DNA of 64,000 nt from Anaerotignum sp. GTDB taxonomy: Bacteria > Bacillota > Clostridia > Lachnospirales > Anaerotignaceae. Position 1 is the stretch's first letter. Every line of letters starts with the position of its first letter. The stretch spans positions 23,017-87,016 of the forward strand of contig NZ_DAOUQB010000004.1 in NCBI RefSeq assembly GCF_030625865.1, written 5' to 3'. Made by a program: the position numbers and the translations under genes. The notes under the pieces were generated by a model. That model ran no database searches and was not told the DNA's origin. It saw only the letters and a list, made by a program, of their open reading frames with translations. Below, in pieces: positions 8,567-17,614 of this stretch.

Positions 8567-8625
8567 GCAAAGTCAACTTGACATTTTGTGCAAAGTGAAC
8601 TATACTAAAGCAAAGTTAACTTTGC
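8567..8625. promoter_or_regulatory. three GCAAAGTnAACTT operator-like repeats over the xre promoter
   Basis: GCAAAGTCAACTT (8567), GCAAAGTGAACTA (8590) and the full palindrome GCAAAGTTAACTTTGC (8610-8625) are spaced 23 and 20 bases apart, about two helical turns. They cover the -35 hexamer, the spacer/-10 border and the presumed transcription start. Autorepression by the adjacent Xre protein is the simple inference. Confidence 0.7.
8578..8606 (+). promoter_or_regulatory. consensus sigma-A promoter of the xre/membrane protein unit
   Basis: A perfect TTGACA (8578-8583) and TATACT (8601-8606) are separated by 17 bases. Such a strong promoter inside an operator array fits tight repression. Confidence 0.85.
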
Positions 8626-8641
8626 AGAAAGGATGTGGATC

Positions 8642-8848
8642 ATGAAAACACGAATCCCTGAACTACGGCGTCAGCAAAAGCTGTCTCAAGAAGAACTTGC
8701 AAAAGCAGTGGGTGTAACACGCCAAACGATCACTTCCCTTGAAGTGGGTAAATACACCGCTTCTTTGGTACTGGCCCATAAAATTGCCCTTTACTTTAAC
8801 TTAACCATTGAAGAAGTTTTTTTATTTGATGAGGAGGAAAAATCATGA
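8642..8848 (+). CDS. small Xre-family HTH transcriptional regulator
   Basis: The 68-residue protein is a single helix-turn-helix domain: [34 protein letters not shown], then [20 protein letters not shown]. It belongs to the short Cro/Xre regulators (YozG-like) that are usually paired with a membrane protein. The ORF track starts at 8633, but AAAGGA sits 8 bases before the ATG at 8642 ([10 protein letters not shown]), so I use that start. The gene overlaps the next one by 4 bases (ATGA). The repeats over its promoter suggest autoregulation. Confidence 0.9.
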   Translation: MKTRIPELRRQQKLSQEELAKAVGVTRQTITSLEVGKYTASLVLAHKIALYFNLTIEEVFLFDEEEKS

Positions 8849-9276
8849 AAAAAATAAGTTTTGAGAAGCGGCTGCGGCTGCGGCTCCAAGTAAATATCGC
8901 CTGCATGATACTATCTGCCATTTTGTTTGCCATTGTTCTTTGGAATAAAGACTTTGCATTCCTTCAGCCTATGTATTCAGCTTCCCTTTTTGGTCTTTTT
9001 TTTGCATCACTAGCCTTGTTTATACGCAACAAAAAGCTAAAAATGGATCCTGAAAAAATGAGAACAATGGAACTACTGGAAACAGACGAACGGAATGTTC
9101 TGATCATTCGTGTAAGCTATACTATCTTCACCTATGTTTCCTTTGGTATTCTTTATATCTCTATGTTGATTTCAGGCTTTTTTTCCACAACAGTTTTCTA
9201 TACCTTGGAAACCCTTCTTTGTGCTAACTTAGTTTTAGTCCTTTTTATTCGTAAAATGGTGGAGAAAATATATTAA
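8845..9276 (+). CDS. four-helix membrane protein paired with Xre regulator
   Basis: The 143-residue protein has four predicted membrane segments: two in the first half ([16 protein letters not shown] and [18 protein letters not shown]), then a basic/acidic loop with [12 protein letters not shown], then two more ([19 protein letters not shown] and [12 protein letters not shown]). The DERN loop resembles DUF2178-type proteins that follow small Xre regulators, but I cannot confirm the family. Translation is coupled to xre by a 4-base overlap with GGAGG upstream. Function is unknown. Confidence 0.75.
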   Translation: MKKISFEKRLRLRLQVNIACMILSAILFAIVLWNKDFAFLQPMYSASLFGLFFASLALFIRNKKLKMDPEKMRTMELLETDERNVLIIRVSYTIFTYVSFGILYISMLISGFFSTTVFYTLETLLCANLVLVLFIRKMVEKIY

Positions 9277-9293
9277 TCCTTGCTTTTTAGAAT

Positions 9294-9332
9294 AAGGGAA
9301 GTCACAGAACAATTTGTTTGTGACTTCCCTTT
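9294..9332. terminator. bidirectional terminator between xre unit and the proB-panE operon
   Basis: AAGGGAAGTCACA (9294-9306) pairs perfectly with TGTGACTTCCCTT (9319-9331) over a 12-base loop, with T or A runs on both sides. The two flanking operons converge here. Confidence 0.8.
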
Positions 9333-9397
9333 CATATATGTACATTATATTCTTCAACTCTGCCTAAAAGCATAAGGAAAGATTTCCAATATACACT

Positions 9398-10315
9398 TTA
9401 CTGCATTCCGGTTTTTCCTTCATATACCTTCTGCATAAAGGGTACAGAAACCTCCAGCTCCTTCGCTAATCTGCATCCATTGCCCACCAGCCATTCAAAT
9501 TCCGTTTCCTCTTTCCCTTCAAGCATATCTCTATATAAAGAAGTGATGGTTTCCGGGGGGAATTTCAAAAAGCCCTCCATATTTCTTTGAGGCATATCAT
9601 CCATGCCTGTAACTCCAGATGCCTTTGCTAAACGGAGAATATCTTCAAAAATCCCTCGCAAAAATTCCATCTTTTCTTTATCTTCTTGGATTTTCCCCGC
9701 TTGGCAGTCAAAGTAAATAAAACCACAGCTATTGCCGCACATCATGGCATACTTCTCCCAAAGTTCTTTCATGATATCCTGCCCATAGGTAGAGGGTAAT
9801 CCTCCCTCATTTAGCATTGCCACAAGTTTTCTGGCTTTTTCGTTGTCCTTTCCATGGGCAAACCCTATGCCAATGCGCAAAAGCTTTCCTCCATTAAAAA
9901 CGTGGCCAGTTTCTACAATATTGGAAAAACAATAAATATAGCTGTCGCTTACAACCCCTTTTCCGTCCAACCACCGGGAGACTGCTCTTGAAGCAGTAAT
10001 ACCATTTTGCAAAGGAACAACCAAAGTATCCTCTCCAACAATGTCTGCATATTTTTTGCAGGCTGCCTCTAATCCATAGCTTTTACTGCAAAGAAACAGA
10101 ACATCCACAACCCCAATTTCCTTAGGGTCATCGGTAACCAAACCAGGACATATTTTATGACTCCCCAAAATATCCGACTCTAGATAAAGCCCTTTCTCCT
10201 GCAAAACCTGTTTCGTCTCTTCACGGGCAATGAAAATTAAATCTTTTTCATACTTTCTTAATCCTCCGGCAACGGTAGCCCCAACGGCACCTAAGCCCAA
10301 TATCGCAATTTTCAT
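9398..10315 (-). CDS. ketopantoate reductase family protein (2-dehydropantoate 2-reductase-like)
   Basis: The protein (305 residues) has an N-terminal NADP-binding Rossmann motif ILGLGAVGATVAGGL and the ApbA/PanE helical C-terminal domain containing LWEKYAMMCGNSCGF, where the conserved Lys of PanE is seen. PanE reduces ketopantoate to pantoate for coenzyme A synthesis. No other pantothenate genes are near, and ApbA/PanE homologues are often of unknown substrate, so the family is safer than the enzyme name. It is the last gene of the proB-led run, 23 bases after the DUF2971 gene. Confidence 0.85.
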   Translation of the reverse strand: MKIAILGLGAVGATVAGGLRKYEKDLIFIAREETKQVLQEKGLYLESDILGSHKICPGLVTDDPKEIGVVDVLFLCSKSYGLEAACKKYADIVGEDTLVVPLQNGITASRAVSRWLDGKGVVSDSYIYCFSNIVETGHVFNGGKLLRIGIGFAHGKDNEKARKLVAMLNEGGLPSTYGQDIMKELWEKYAMMCGNSCGFIYFDCQAGKIQEDKEKMEFLRGIFEDILRLAKASGVTGMDDMPQRNMEGFLKFPPETITSLYRDMLEGKEETEFEWLVGNGCRLAKELEVSVPFMQKVYEGKTGMQ

Positions 10316-10338
10316 TGTATCCTCCTTATGTCTGGTAT

Positions 10339-11283
10339 TTAATATCGTAACGGAATATCCGAGAGCTTCACAGGAATATCCAGCCCTTGCCCCATTAGAA
10401 ATGAACGCACACCTCGCACTGCAATATCGCTGTTATTTTTTGCACCCACCATGACAGATTCCAGTGGTATAGGTGTACCAATCCCATCAAATTCCACCAT
10501 AATATAGGGTAAAAAAACCTGCTCTAGAATTCTAAACCTTGGTCGTCCTCCCCGTTCTGTTGCCAAAGGTGAAAAGACAAATCGATATTCCTCTTCCCCC
10601 TTAAAAAATTCGCTCTTAAAAAACATGGCATACACCGAGCAAACCATTGCCATATCACCGCCAATTTCAATTAAGGATTCTTCCCTTATGTCACCGGTTT
10701 CCTCAAAAATAGCCTCCAAATCCGAATAACCATCGTTAACCCCTCGTCGAATGCAGGAGAGCAGTGCCTCTAACAAGCAGGAAATTTGTACTTCCTCGTC
10801 ATAAATAACCGTACCATGCAAAAACGACCTACTAGAAAACCCTTGCACCAGCTTCTCATAATCAAATCCAAGACAATACCCCTTAAAATCAGTAAATTCA
10901 GCCCAAAGCAAAGCGCTGTTTTCTTGCTTGGAAAAGGAAACCACATAAAAACTTATGTGATCCTCCTCCGGGATACAAACGGTTTGACAGGAAGGGGTTA
11001 TAATGGCAAGCTCATCCATCTCTGCTTTTATAATACGATATAACCTCCGCCCCAGTTCTTTATTAACAATATATCGATCAATTAATTTATCCAAAACCTC
11101 TAAGGAATATAGAAATTCAAGTTTGTCATTCAAAAAATCGCTTTTCGTAGCAATAAATTGTCTATTTTCAACAATACCTTGAATTCCCTCTGCTGTTGTA
11201 TAATGGTACAATTTATCACCGCTGTTGCAAAGGGGTACATGTATCCAATCATCTAAATATTTTGTTGTTCTCCCTGTTTCCAC
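10339..11283 (-). CDS. DUF2971 domain protein
   Basis: The protein has 314 residues. The opening LYHYTTAEGIQGIVENRQFIATKSDFLNDKLEFLYSL matches the DUF2971 signature, and FFKGEEEYRFVF plus a closing IPLRY also fit. DUF2971 proteins are uncharacterised and often occur in accessory or defence-type contexts, though here the gene sits in a metabolic run. The start is a GTG at 11283 with GGGAGG 8 bases upstream, 15 bases after the proA stop. The catalytic role, if any, is unknown. Confidence 0.8.
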   Translation of the reverse strand: METGRTTKYLDDWIHVPLCNSGDKLYHYTTAEGIQGIVENRQFIATKSDFLNDKLEFLYSLEVLDKLIDRYIVNKELGRRLYRIIKAEMDELAIITPSCQTVCIPEEDHISFYVVSFSKQENSALLWAEFTDFKGYCLGFDYEKLVQGFSSRSFLHGTVIYDEEVQISCLLEALLSCIRRGVNDGYSDLEAIFEETGDIREESLIEIGGDMAMVCSVYAMFFKSEFFKGEEEYRFVFSPLATERGGRPRFRILEQVFLPYIMVEFDGIGTPIPLESVMVGAKNNSDIAVRGVRSFLMGQGLDIPVKLSDIPLRY

Positions 11284-11298
11284 TTGGGAAGCCTCCCG

Positions 11299-12549
11299 TC
11301 ACTGTCTGATTTGCCCGTTTCCATAAATAATATATTTTGTCGTTGTTAGTTCCTTCAAGCCCATGGGCCCTCTTGCATGGAGCTTTTGGGTACTGATCCC
11401 AATTTCCGCACCAAAACCAAACTGAGCTCCATCGGTAAAACGGGTTGAAGCATTGACATATACCGCCGCCGCATCTACTTCATTTAAAAACCGCTGGGCA
11501 TTGGTGTAGTTTTCCGTAAGAATTGCTTCCGAATGTCCCGTTGAATATTTCCGAATATGGCTGATTGCTTCATCTATGTTTTGCACCACACGGGTAGAAA
11601 TAATATAATCTGTATATTCCGTTGCCCAATCCTCTTGGGTTGCAGGTACGGAACCGGAAATTAAGGCACAGGCAGTTTCATCGCCTCTAATTTCCACGTT
11701 TTTCTGTTGTAAAGCCTCTCCCACCATAGGAAGAAACTGATCCGCAATTTTTTCATGCACCAATAGGCTTTCGCAAGCATTGCAAACGCCGGGACGCTGG
11801 GTTTTGGCGTTCATCACAATCGCCACAGCCTTGTCTAACTCTGCCGTTTCGTCCACAAAAATATGACAGTTTCCAACACCTGTTTCTATCACCGGCACAG
11901 TACTGTTTTGCACCACACTTTGAATTAATCCCGCTCCTCCTCGAGGAATTAAAACATCCAGATATCCGTTTAGGCGCATCATTTCATTTGCAGTCTCTCT
12001 GGAAGTATCGGGCACCACCTGAACAATGTCTCCGGGTAATCCCTGTTTTTCAAGGGCTTCACGAAATACGGAAACAACCGCTTGATTCGTACGAAATGCC
12101 TCTTTGCCTCCCCTTAGTATTACCGCACTGCCAGCCTTTAAGCATAAACCGAAGGCATCCGCAGTAACGTTTGGTCTGGCTTCGAAAATAATTCCAATTA
12201 CCCCCATTGGCACCCGCTTTTGCCCGATTACCAGTCCATTGTCCAATGTTTTCATAAAAAGCACCTCACCCACAGGGTCATCTAAGGCCGCTACTTGACA
12301 AAGTCCCTCCGCCATTTCCTCAAGCCTTGCCCGGGTTAAGGTTAAACGGTCGATAAAAGCCCCCTTGATTCCCGATGCCAAAGCCGCATCAACGTCTTCT
12401 TTATTCGCTCCAAGAATATTTTCTGCCGCTGCCAAAAGTGCTTCTGCCGCACAGCAAAGAGCCTCATTTTTTTTCGGTGTAGGCAAAACCGCCAATACTA
12501 CAGAAGCATCCTTTGCTTTTTTTCCCATTTCAACTAAAACACTCATCAT
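11299..12549 (-). CDS. proA: glutamate-5-semialdehyde dehydrogenase (gamma-glutamyl phosphate reductase)
   Basis: ProA reduces gamma-glutamyl phosphate with NADPH in the second step of proline synthesis. The 416 residues match the usual length. GVIGIIFEARPNVTADAFGLCLKAGSAVILRGG is the cofactor region and QRPGVCNACESLLVH holds the catalytic cysteine. FGFGAEIGISTQKLHARGPMGLKELTT is the typical C-terminus. GGGGG upstream supports the ATG at 12549, which lies inside the end of the 5-FCL gene (20-base overlap). The partner proB is three genes upstream. Confidence 0.95.
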   Translation of the reverse strand: MMSVLVEMGKKAKDASVVLAVLPTPKKNEALCCAAEALLAAAENILGANKEDVDAALASGIKGAFIDRLTLTRARLEEMAEGLCQVAALDDPVGEVLFMKTLDNGLVIGQKRVPMGVIGIIFEARPNVTADAFGLCLKAGSAVILRGGKEAFRTNQAVVSVFREALEKQGLPGDIVQVVPDTSRETANEMMRLNGYLDVLIPRGGAGLIQSVVQNSTVPVIETGVGNCHIFVDETAELDKAVAIVMNAKTQRPGVCNACESLLVHEKIADQFLPMVGEALQQKNVEIRGDETACALISGSVPATQEDWATEYTDYIISTRVVQNIDEAISHIRKYSTGHSEAILTENYTNAQRFLNEVDAAAVYVNASTRFTDGAQFGFGAEIGISTQKLHARGPMGLKELTTTKYIIYGNGQIRQ

Positions 12550-13111
12550 TACAACCCCCTATCACGCCTTTTTCTGTCACAATACAATCAACGGGTATAT
12601 CATATGCATCAACCTGCAAATCATCCTCCATGATCTGAAAGGAAAACGCCACGGCAATTTTATAAATATCGGGATATTGCTGAAAAAATCTATCATAATA
12701 TCCCCCGCCATAGCCATAACGATTTCCTTTTTTATCAAATACACTTCCTGGCACAAGGAAAAAATCTCTTTCCCCCGGCGTCACTTCTTCATCTTCCCCT
12801 TTTTCCGGCTCCATTACACCAAAACGACTTTTTTTAAGTTCTAAAAAAGAGGATATGGTTACAAAATACATTCTTCCCTTCAATTTTGCAACGGGAACAG
12901 CAACTTTCTTTCCGTCCCTCCAAGCCTGCTCAATCAATTGGTATGTATTTACCTCCTCACCCATGCTGATATAGGTGAATATGGTATCTGCTTTTTGATA
13001 TCTTTCACTGCTGCAAAGAATGTCAATAATCCTGCTGCTTTCCTTTTGTCGGACTTCTTCTGACATTTCTTTTCTTTTTTGCAATATTTTTTGTCGCAAT
13101 TTATTTTTCAT
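12530..13111 (-). CDS. 5-formyltetrahydrofolate cyclo-ligase
   Basis: The enzyme uses ATP to convert 5-formyl-THF to 5,10-methenyl-THF. The N-terminal RQKILQKRKEMS and the signature VPGSVFDKKGNRYGYGGGYYDRFF (substrate and ATP loop) are diagnostic. Length (193) is standard. The start overlaps the DUF2085 stop by 4 bases (13108-13111) and the end overlaps proA, so it is embedded in the proline operon. Any functional link to proline synthesis is not obvious. Confidence 0.92.
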   Translation of the reverse strand: MKNKLRQKILQKRKEMSEEVRQKESSRIIDILCSSERYQKADTIFTYISMGEEVNTYQLIEQAWRDGKKVAVPVAKLKGRMYFVTISSFLELKKSRFGVMEPEKGEDEEVTPGERDFFLVPGSVFDKKGNRYGYGGGYYDRFFQQYPDIYKIAVAFSFQIMEDDLQVDAYDIPVDCIVTEKGVIGGCNDECFS

Positions 13112-13728
13112 TGCCGCAACACCCCTATTGTTAATATGATGAATAAGCTACCACAAAATGACAGCGTCCAAAATGGCAGCTTCTTGTTTCCCAATAAATT
13201 TTTTAATATTACATACAAAAAATCAGTCCAAAAGCAAACAATACCCAGTACAATCACACTTGAAGCAATGATAAATTCCCCTATATTCATCCAAAGCAAA
13301 AGCCCCCAAACAAGGGTAATTCCCATGATAAAAAGTTGTTCTTTCGTAGATTGAAAAATAGGTTGCTCGTTCTCTCCAATAACATTAAAATTTGCACCTA
13401 ATAAGAAAAATCCGCATAGAGAAGACCCTGCCAAAGCTCCTGTAACAACACGCAAAAATTGCGTACTTTCCCAAAATCCCATGTAACTAAAAAAACCATC
13501 AACGGAAATGGGAATAAAAGCACAGGCACCAAGTAGCATGCTCCAAGTTGAATAAGGCTTATTCCCTTTCAGTCTTCCAAAAATGAAAAAAAACACCATA
13601 GAAAAAAAGATGCCTGAATAGATTCCCGTACAACGGGCGCAAACGGGCAATTTCATTCCGTCAAGGATAAAACTACGCTCTGCCATCTGATGACAGACGG
13701 CAGAGCCAATAAAATCAAATATATCCAT
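13108..13728 (-). CDS. DUF2085 membrane protein
   Basis: The signature AVCHQMAERSFILDGMKLPVCARCTGIYSGIFFSMVFFF identifies DUF2085, a family of small membrane proteins with conserved Cys-His residues (CHQ, CxxC) that could bind a metal or haem. About five membrane segments follow. The track start at 13818 is a TTG inside the upstream gene. I prefer the ATG at 13728 (MDIFDFIGSAVCHQ), 7 bases after the previous stop, although its ribosome site is weak. That gives about 206 residues. Function is unknown. Confidence 0.75.
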   Translation of the reverse strand: MDIFDFIGSAVCHQMAERSFILDGMKLPVCARCTGIYSGIFFSMVFFFIFGRLKGNKPYSTWSMLLGACAFIPISVDGFFSYMGFWESTQFLRVVTGALAGSSLCGFFLLGANFNVIGENEQPIFQSTKEQLFIMGITLVWGLLLWMNIGEFIIASSVIVLGIVCFWTDFLYVILKNLLGNKKLPFWTLSFCGSLFIILTIGVLRQ

Positions 13729-13735
13729 AACACTT

Positions 13736-14218
13736 TTAATAATATGGGAAATAGTAATACATATTCCCAACCACACCAAATAAGCCACCAACAATGCAAC
13801 ACAAAAACCAGATAGCAAACATAATACAGCTAACGGTAATCAGTGTTTTGCCAAACCCACGGTAATCCTCAACCGGGCTTTTTAGTAAAACAATACCTGC
13901 GATTAAACCGGCAACCTGACCAACTCCACCCACAAAAATAATCAAAAGAGTTATAATTACTTTTAATATTGTGGGAATCGTCTGTTCCTGAACGGGTTTT
14001 GGCTCCGTAGATTGATAGTCCTCCCAACTTCTTGTCTGATTTTCAGCCTGAAATTTCTGGGAAGTCCCATTTTCGTCTTCCACCGTAAATTCTTTTACTA
14101 CTTCTGCTTCCTGCCCATTATCTTCTTTGGAATTTGCTTCATTTGTTTTTAAATTACAAATGGGACAACCCAAGCTTTCATCTAAAATTTGTCTCCCGCA
14201 TTTGGGGCAATAACTCAT
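13736..14218 (-). CDS. zinc-ribbon membrane protein
   Basis: The 160-residue protein starts with a zinc ribbon (YCPKCGRQILDESLGCPICN, four cysteines in two CxxC pairs). An acidic, Gln-rich linker (about 30-80) follows, then two hydrophobic segments (VIITLLIIFVGGVGQVAGLIAGIVLL and TLITVSCIMFAIWFLCCIVGGLFGVV). AAGGAG supports the ATG at 14218. Such zinc-ribbon/TM proteins are common in Clostridia and uncharacterised. It lies between proB and the DUF2085 gene, and both could be membrane partners. Confidence 0.8.
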   Translation of the reverse strand: MSYCPKCGRQILDESLGCPICNLKTNEANSKEDNGQEAEVVKEFTVEDENGTSQKFQAENQTRSWEDYQSTEPKPVQEQTIPTILKVIITLLIIFVGGVGQVAGLIAGIVLLKSPVEDYRGFGKTLITVSCIMFAIWFLCCIVGGLFGVVGNMYYYFPYY

Positions 14219-14240
14219 ACTAATCGCTCCTTATCTTATT

Positions 14241-15035
14241 TTACGCTTTCTTGCTGTGAAAGAATGTACCCACATCGTCACCGGCAATTACCCGATGGAT
14301 AATAGTGGGATCCTCACCTAACACGATAGACATTCTTACCCCGGCATTTTGGCAAATGGATGCCGCTTGCAACTTGGTAAGCATTCCTCCCACACTAAAC
14401 TGAGAGCCTTTGTCTCCGGCCATTTTCTTTATTTCGTCAGTAACCCACTCCACAGATGAGATTCTTTTCGCGTTGGGATTGGTTTTGGGGTCCTGATCAT
14501 ACAAAGCATCAATATCTGTCATCAAAATCAAAAGATCCGCTCCGATAATTTCTGCTACCAGGGCAGAAAGCCTGTCATTATCAGAAATTTCAATTTCATA
14601 GGTAGAAATAGTATCATTGGCATTTACAATGGGGATCACCCCAAGTTCCATCAATGTCTCCATGGTATTTTTCGTATTCTGATAACGATTATCATTGCTG
14701 ATTTCTTCTTTTGTCAGTAAAACCTGAGCAACCGTTTGATTATAGCGATCAAAAAAATTATGATAAATTTGCATAATCATAGCCTGTCCCACTGCCGCCG
14801 CAGCCTGTTTTTGGCGGATGACCGTCGGTCTTTCTTTCATACCCATACGAACCGCCCCGACGCCAATGGCACCGCTTGTAACCAATACAACATCCTTACC
14901 ACTGTTTTTAAGGTCCGTTAAAACCCAAGCCAATTCTTCTATCCGCTTTAAGTTTAATAGGCCGTTTGGATATGTAATTGTAGATGTACCAACCTTCACT
15001 ACAACACGTTTGCAATCCTTCAACAATTCCCTCAC
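14241..15035 (-). CDS. proB: glutamate 5-kinase, short form without PUA domain
   Basis: ProB phosphorylates glutamate to gamma-glutamyl phosphate, the committed and usually feedback-inhibited step of proline synthesis. The amino-acid kinase domain is complete: VVKVGTSTITYPNGLLNLKRI at the start, VTSGAIGVGAVRMG, IPIVNANDTIST, DNDRLSALVA and GGMLTKLQAA near the end. It ends at 264 residues, about 100 short of the E. coli enzyme, because the C-terminal PUA domain is absent; this is a known natural variant. The start is GTG at 15035 with GGAG upstream. Confidence 0.95.
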   Translation of the reverse strand: MRELLKDCKRVVVKVGTSTITYPNGLLNLKRIEELAWVLTDLKNSGKDVVLVTSGAIGVGAVRMGMKERPTVIRQKQAAAAVGQAMIMQIYHNFFDRYNQTVAQVLLTKEEISNDNRYQNTKNTMETLMELGVIPIVNANDTISTYEIEISDNDRLSALVAEIIGADLLILMTDIDALYDQDPKTNPNAKRISSVEWVTDEIKKMAGDKGSQFSVGGMLTKLQAASICQNAGVRMSIVLGEDPTIIHRVIAGDDVGTFFHSKKA

Positions 15036-15154
15036 AATAATTCACTCCAATTCCTGTGTATAGACAAAGTATACTATATTTTTCTTCCGTAAAAAAGGAC
15101 TTTCGCTAATTCAAAGAAAATATTAAAGGTTTCTTTATAATATATCTTGTCACT

Positions 15155-15780
15155 TTAATGATTCTCTTCCATCACCTTAAGAAGCAATTCCACTAATTGG
15201 GGGGCAATATTTATACCTGAAAGCTCCTGCATTTCTTTTAACACCATCACCCTGCCCATATTTAAATTATTTTCATTTTTTGATAACATCTCTACATACC
15301 TTTCTATCATCGCCATTACCTTGAATATGATAGGGATTTCTTTCATAAAGAGTTTTCAGTATTCCCTGTATTGTATCTACGCTATAGTTTCTCTTTGATA
15401 ATAACTTCTCCTTATACATTTCCCGCTCAGCATTACCTATTACCTGTTCAATATTCTGAGAAGAATGAACCTCGGTATCAAACCCAATTGCGATGCTGCA
15501 CTTTATATCAAAAATCTTTTCCTTTGAGATTTCTAATTTTATCTCATCCATAATCTTTAATCCATTTAAATTGCCAAATGTAATGGACAATGGTTAATAT
15601 TAAGCAAAATCCTATGTATGCCCAAACTCCCAGCAATTTGCCCCTTGCTTCATATACTTCATTTATATGCTTTGGTACAACCATAAAACTATTAATCTGG
15701 CTGGTAATATCCCGGCTTATGTCTGCTGCCACTTTTTCTGTAATTGTATCTGTTGAAACTATCCCATTAGAAAACACCAT
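15155..15780 (-). pseudogene. decayed GGDEF/HD-GYP signalling gene
   Basis: Three short overlapping reading frames spell pieces of one c-di-GMP signalling protein. The first (15544-15780) has a sensor-domain fragment (ITEKVAADISRDITSQINSFMVVPKHINEVYEA) and a membrane helix. The second (15273-15590), in another frame, starts with a GGDEF-domain beginning (ITFGNLNGLKIMDE), jumps to its end (CSIAIGFDTEVHSSQNIEQVIGNAEREMYKEK), then enters an HD-GYP-like opening. The third (15155-15346) reads EMQELSGINIAPQLVELLL, like an HD-GYP end. Most of each domain is deleted and frames shift, so the gene is dead. Confidence 0.75.
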
Positions 15781-15888
15781 GTCTCCAGTAAAAAAACATT
15801 TATGAATTCTTTTATTTTACCACATTCAAGAAATGTTGGAAATAAGAATTATTATTATCTAATCAAGCTTATGCGGCGTTTTATAAAT

Positions 15889-15929
15889 AAAAAAAACCGA
15901 AGAACATAGGCCAGCCCATATCCTTCGGT
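15889..15929 (-). terminator. terminator of glnS
   Basis: On the minus strand ACCGAAG pairs with CTTCGGT (15929-15896), with an inner ATGGGC/GGCCTAT pairing, followed by a run of eight T. Confidence 0.8.
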
Positions 15930-15934
15930 CATAT

Positions 15935-17614
15935 TTATTTCGATAATTTAAAAGAACTTTTTAAAGGAACAATGCGGTTAAATACCATTTTTTCATTTGT
16001 AGTATCTTTCACATCCACAATATAGTATCCATTACGCATAAATTGGTAGCGTTCTCCTTTTTTTGCTTCCTTAATGGATGGCTCAATAAAGCATTCTTTT
16101 ACTTCCAGAGATTTGGGATTCATAATCATCTCTCCGTTAGGATCCTCAGGATTATCCAGCATCATATAATCATACAACCTTGCCGTTGCCTGAACATTTT
16201 CCGTTGCACTTACCCAGTGAAGCGTCCCCTTCACTTTTCTGCCTTCAAAACCGCTGCCGCTTTTTGTTTCAGGGTCATAAGTACAATGAACCTCTACCAA
16301 ATTACCGGCCTCATCCTTCACAATATCCGTACAAGTTACAAAATATGCACCCTTTAAACGCACTTCCTTACCGGGAGCCAAACGGAAGAATTTTTTCACA
16401 GGCTCCTCCATAAAGTCATCTCTTTCAATATACAACTCTCTTGTAAAAGGAACTATTCTGGAGCCAAGATCGGCGTTTTCCGGGTTGTTTTCCAACTCCA
16501 TCATTTCCACCTGACCTTCAGGGTAATTCGTAATCACAAGCTTCAAAGGATCCAAAACTGCCATAACAACCTTAGCTTTTGCCTTTAAGTCATCACGAAT
16601 ACAATAATCCAACAACCCGCTGTCAACCATACTATTGGCCTTGGAGACACCAATTCGCTCACAAAAATCACGAATTGCTTCAGGTGTATAACCCCTGCGG
16701 CGTAAGCCGCTAATGGTAGGCATACGAGGGTCATCCCAGCCGTCAACCAAACCATCTTCAACCAAAGCACGAAGCTTTCTTTTACTCATAACGGTATTTG
16801 TCATCCCTAAACGGGCAAACTCAACCTGTCTGGGCGGATTTTCCGTATACCCTGCCTCTCTGACTACCCATTCATATAAAGGACGATGGTCTTCGAACTC
16901 CATGGTACAGATAGAGTGGGTTATGCCTTCAATGGCATCCTCCAAAGGATGGGCAAAGTCATACATAGGATATATGCACCATGCATCCCCTGTGGTATGA
17001 TGGGTGGCGTGGGCAATTCTATAAATAACAGGGTCTCTCATATTAATATTGGGGGAAGCCACATCAATCTTAGCTCTAAGGGTGTGGGAACCGTCAGGAA
17101 ATTCGCCCTTTTTCATACGCTCAAATAAATCCAAATTCTCCTCAACACTTCTGTTACGGTAAGGGCTTTCCTTTCCCGGTGTGCTTAACGATCCCCGGTA
17201 TTCACGCATTTGTTCCGCCGTCAAATCGCAAACAAAAGCCTTGCCCGCTTTAATAAGCTTTAAAGCAACCTCATAATACTTTTGAAAATAGCTGGAGGCA
17301 TAATATAATCTATCTTCCCAATCAAATCCTAACCACTTCACGTCCTCACGAATAGAATCAACATACTCCACATCTTCTTTTGTAGGGTTTGTATCATCAA
17401 AACGTAAATTGCATTTTCCTCCGTAAAGCTTTGCCAAACCAAAGTTCAGGCAGATGGATTTTGCGTGTCCAATATGCAAATAGCCATTAGGTTCGGGTGG
17501 AAATCTGGTGTGAATTTTGTTCAATTCACCCTTCAAGTCCTCCTGAATATAACTATGTATGAAGTTTCCGGTAGCACCTAATCCGCCATTTTCCATAATC
17601 TTTTCTTCTGCCAT
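15935..17614 (-). CDS. glnS: glutaminyl-tRNA synthetase
   Basis: This class I synthetase charges tRNA-Gln. HIGH is at residues 47-50 ([15 protein letters not shown]) and the KMSKS equivalent reads [14 protein letters not shown]. The anticodon-binding beta-barrel C-terminus is present, and 559 residues is a normal length. [18 protein letters not shown] and [23 protein letters not shown] distinguish GlnRS from GluRS. Many Firmicutes lack GlnRS and use GluRS plus GatCAB instead; its presence is typical of some clostridial lineages. It is a single-gene unit with its own terminator. Confidence 0.95.
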   Translation of the reverse strand: MAEEKIMENGGLGATGNFIHSYIQEDLKGELNKIHTRFPPEPNGYLHIGHAKSICLNFGLAKLYGGKCNLRFDDTNPTKEDVEYVDSIREDVKWLGFDWEDRLYYASSYFQKYYEVALKLIKAGKAFVCDLTAEQMREYRGSLSTPGKESPYRNRSVEENLDLFERMKKGEFPDGSHTLRAKIDVASPNINMRDPVIYRIAHATHHTTGDAWCIYPMYDFAHPLEDAIEGITHSICTMEFEDHRPLYEWVVREAGYTENPPRQVEFARLGMTNTVMSKRKLRALVEDGLVDGWDDPRMPTISGLRRRGYTPEAIRDFCERIGVSKANSMVDSGLLDYCIRDDLKAKAKVVMAVLDPLKLVITNYPEGQVEMMELENNPENADLGSRIVPFTRELYIERDDFMEEPVKKFFRLAPGKEVRLKGAYFVTCTDIVKDEAGNLVEVHCTYDPETKSGSGFEGRKVKGTLHWVSATENVQATARLYDYMMLDNPEDPNGEMIMNPKSLEVKECFIEPSIKEAKKGERYQFMRNGYYIVDVKDTTNEKMVFNRIVPLKSSFKLSK

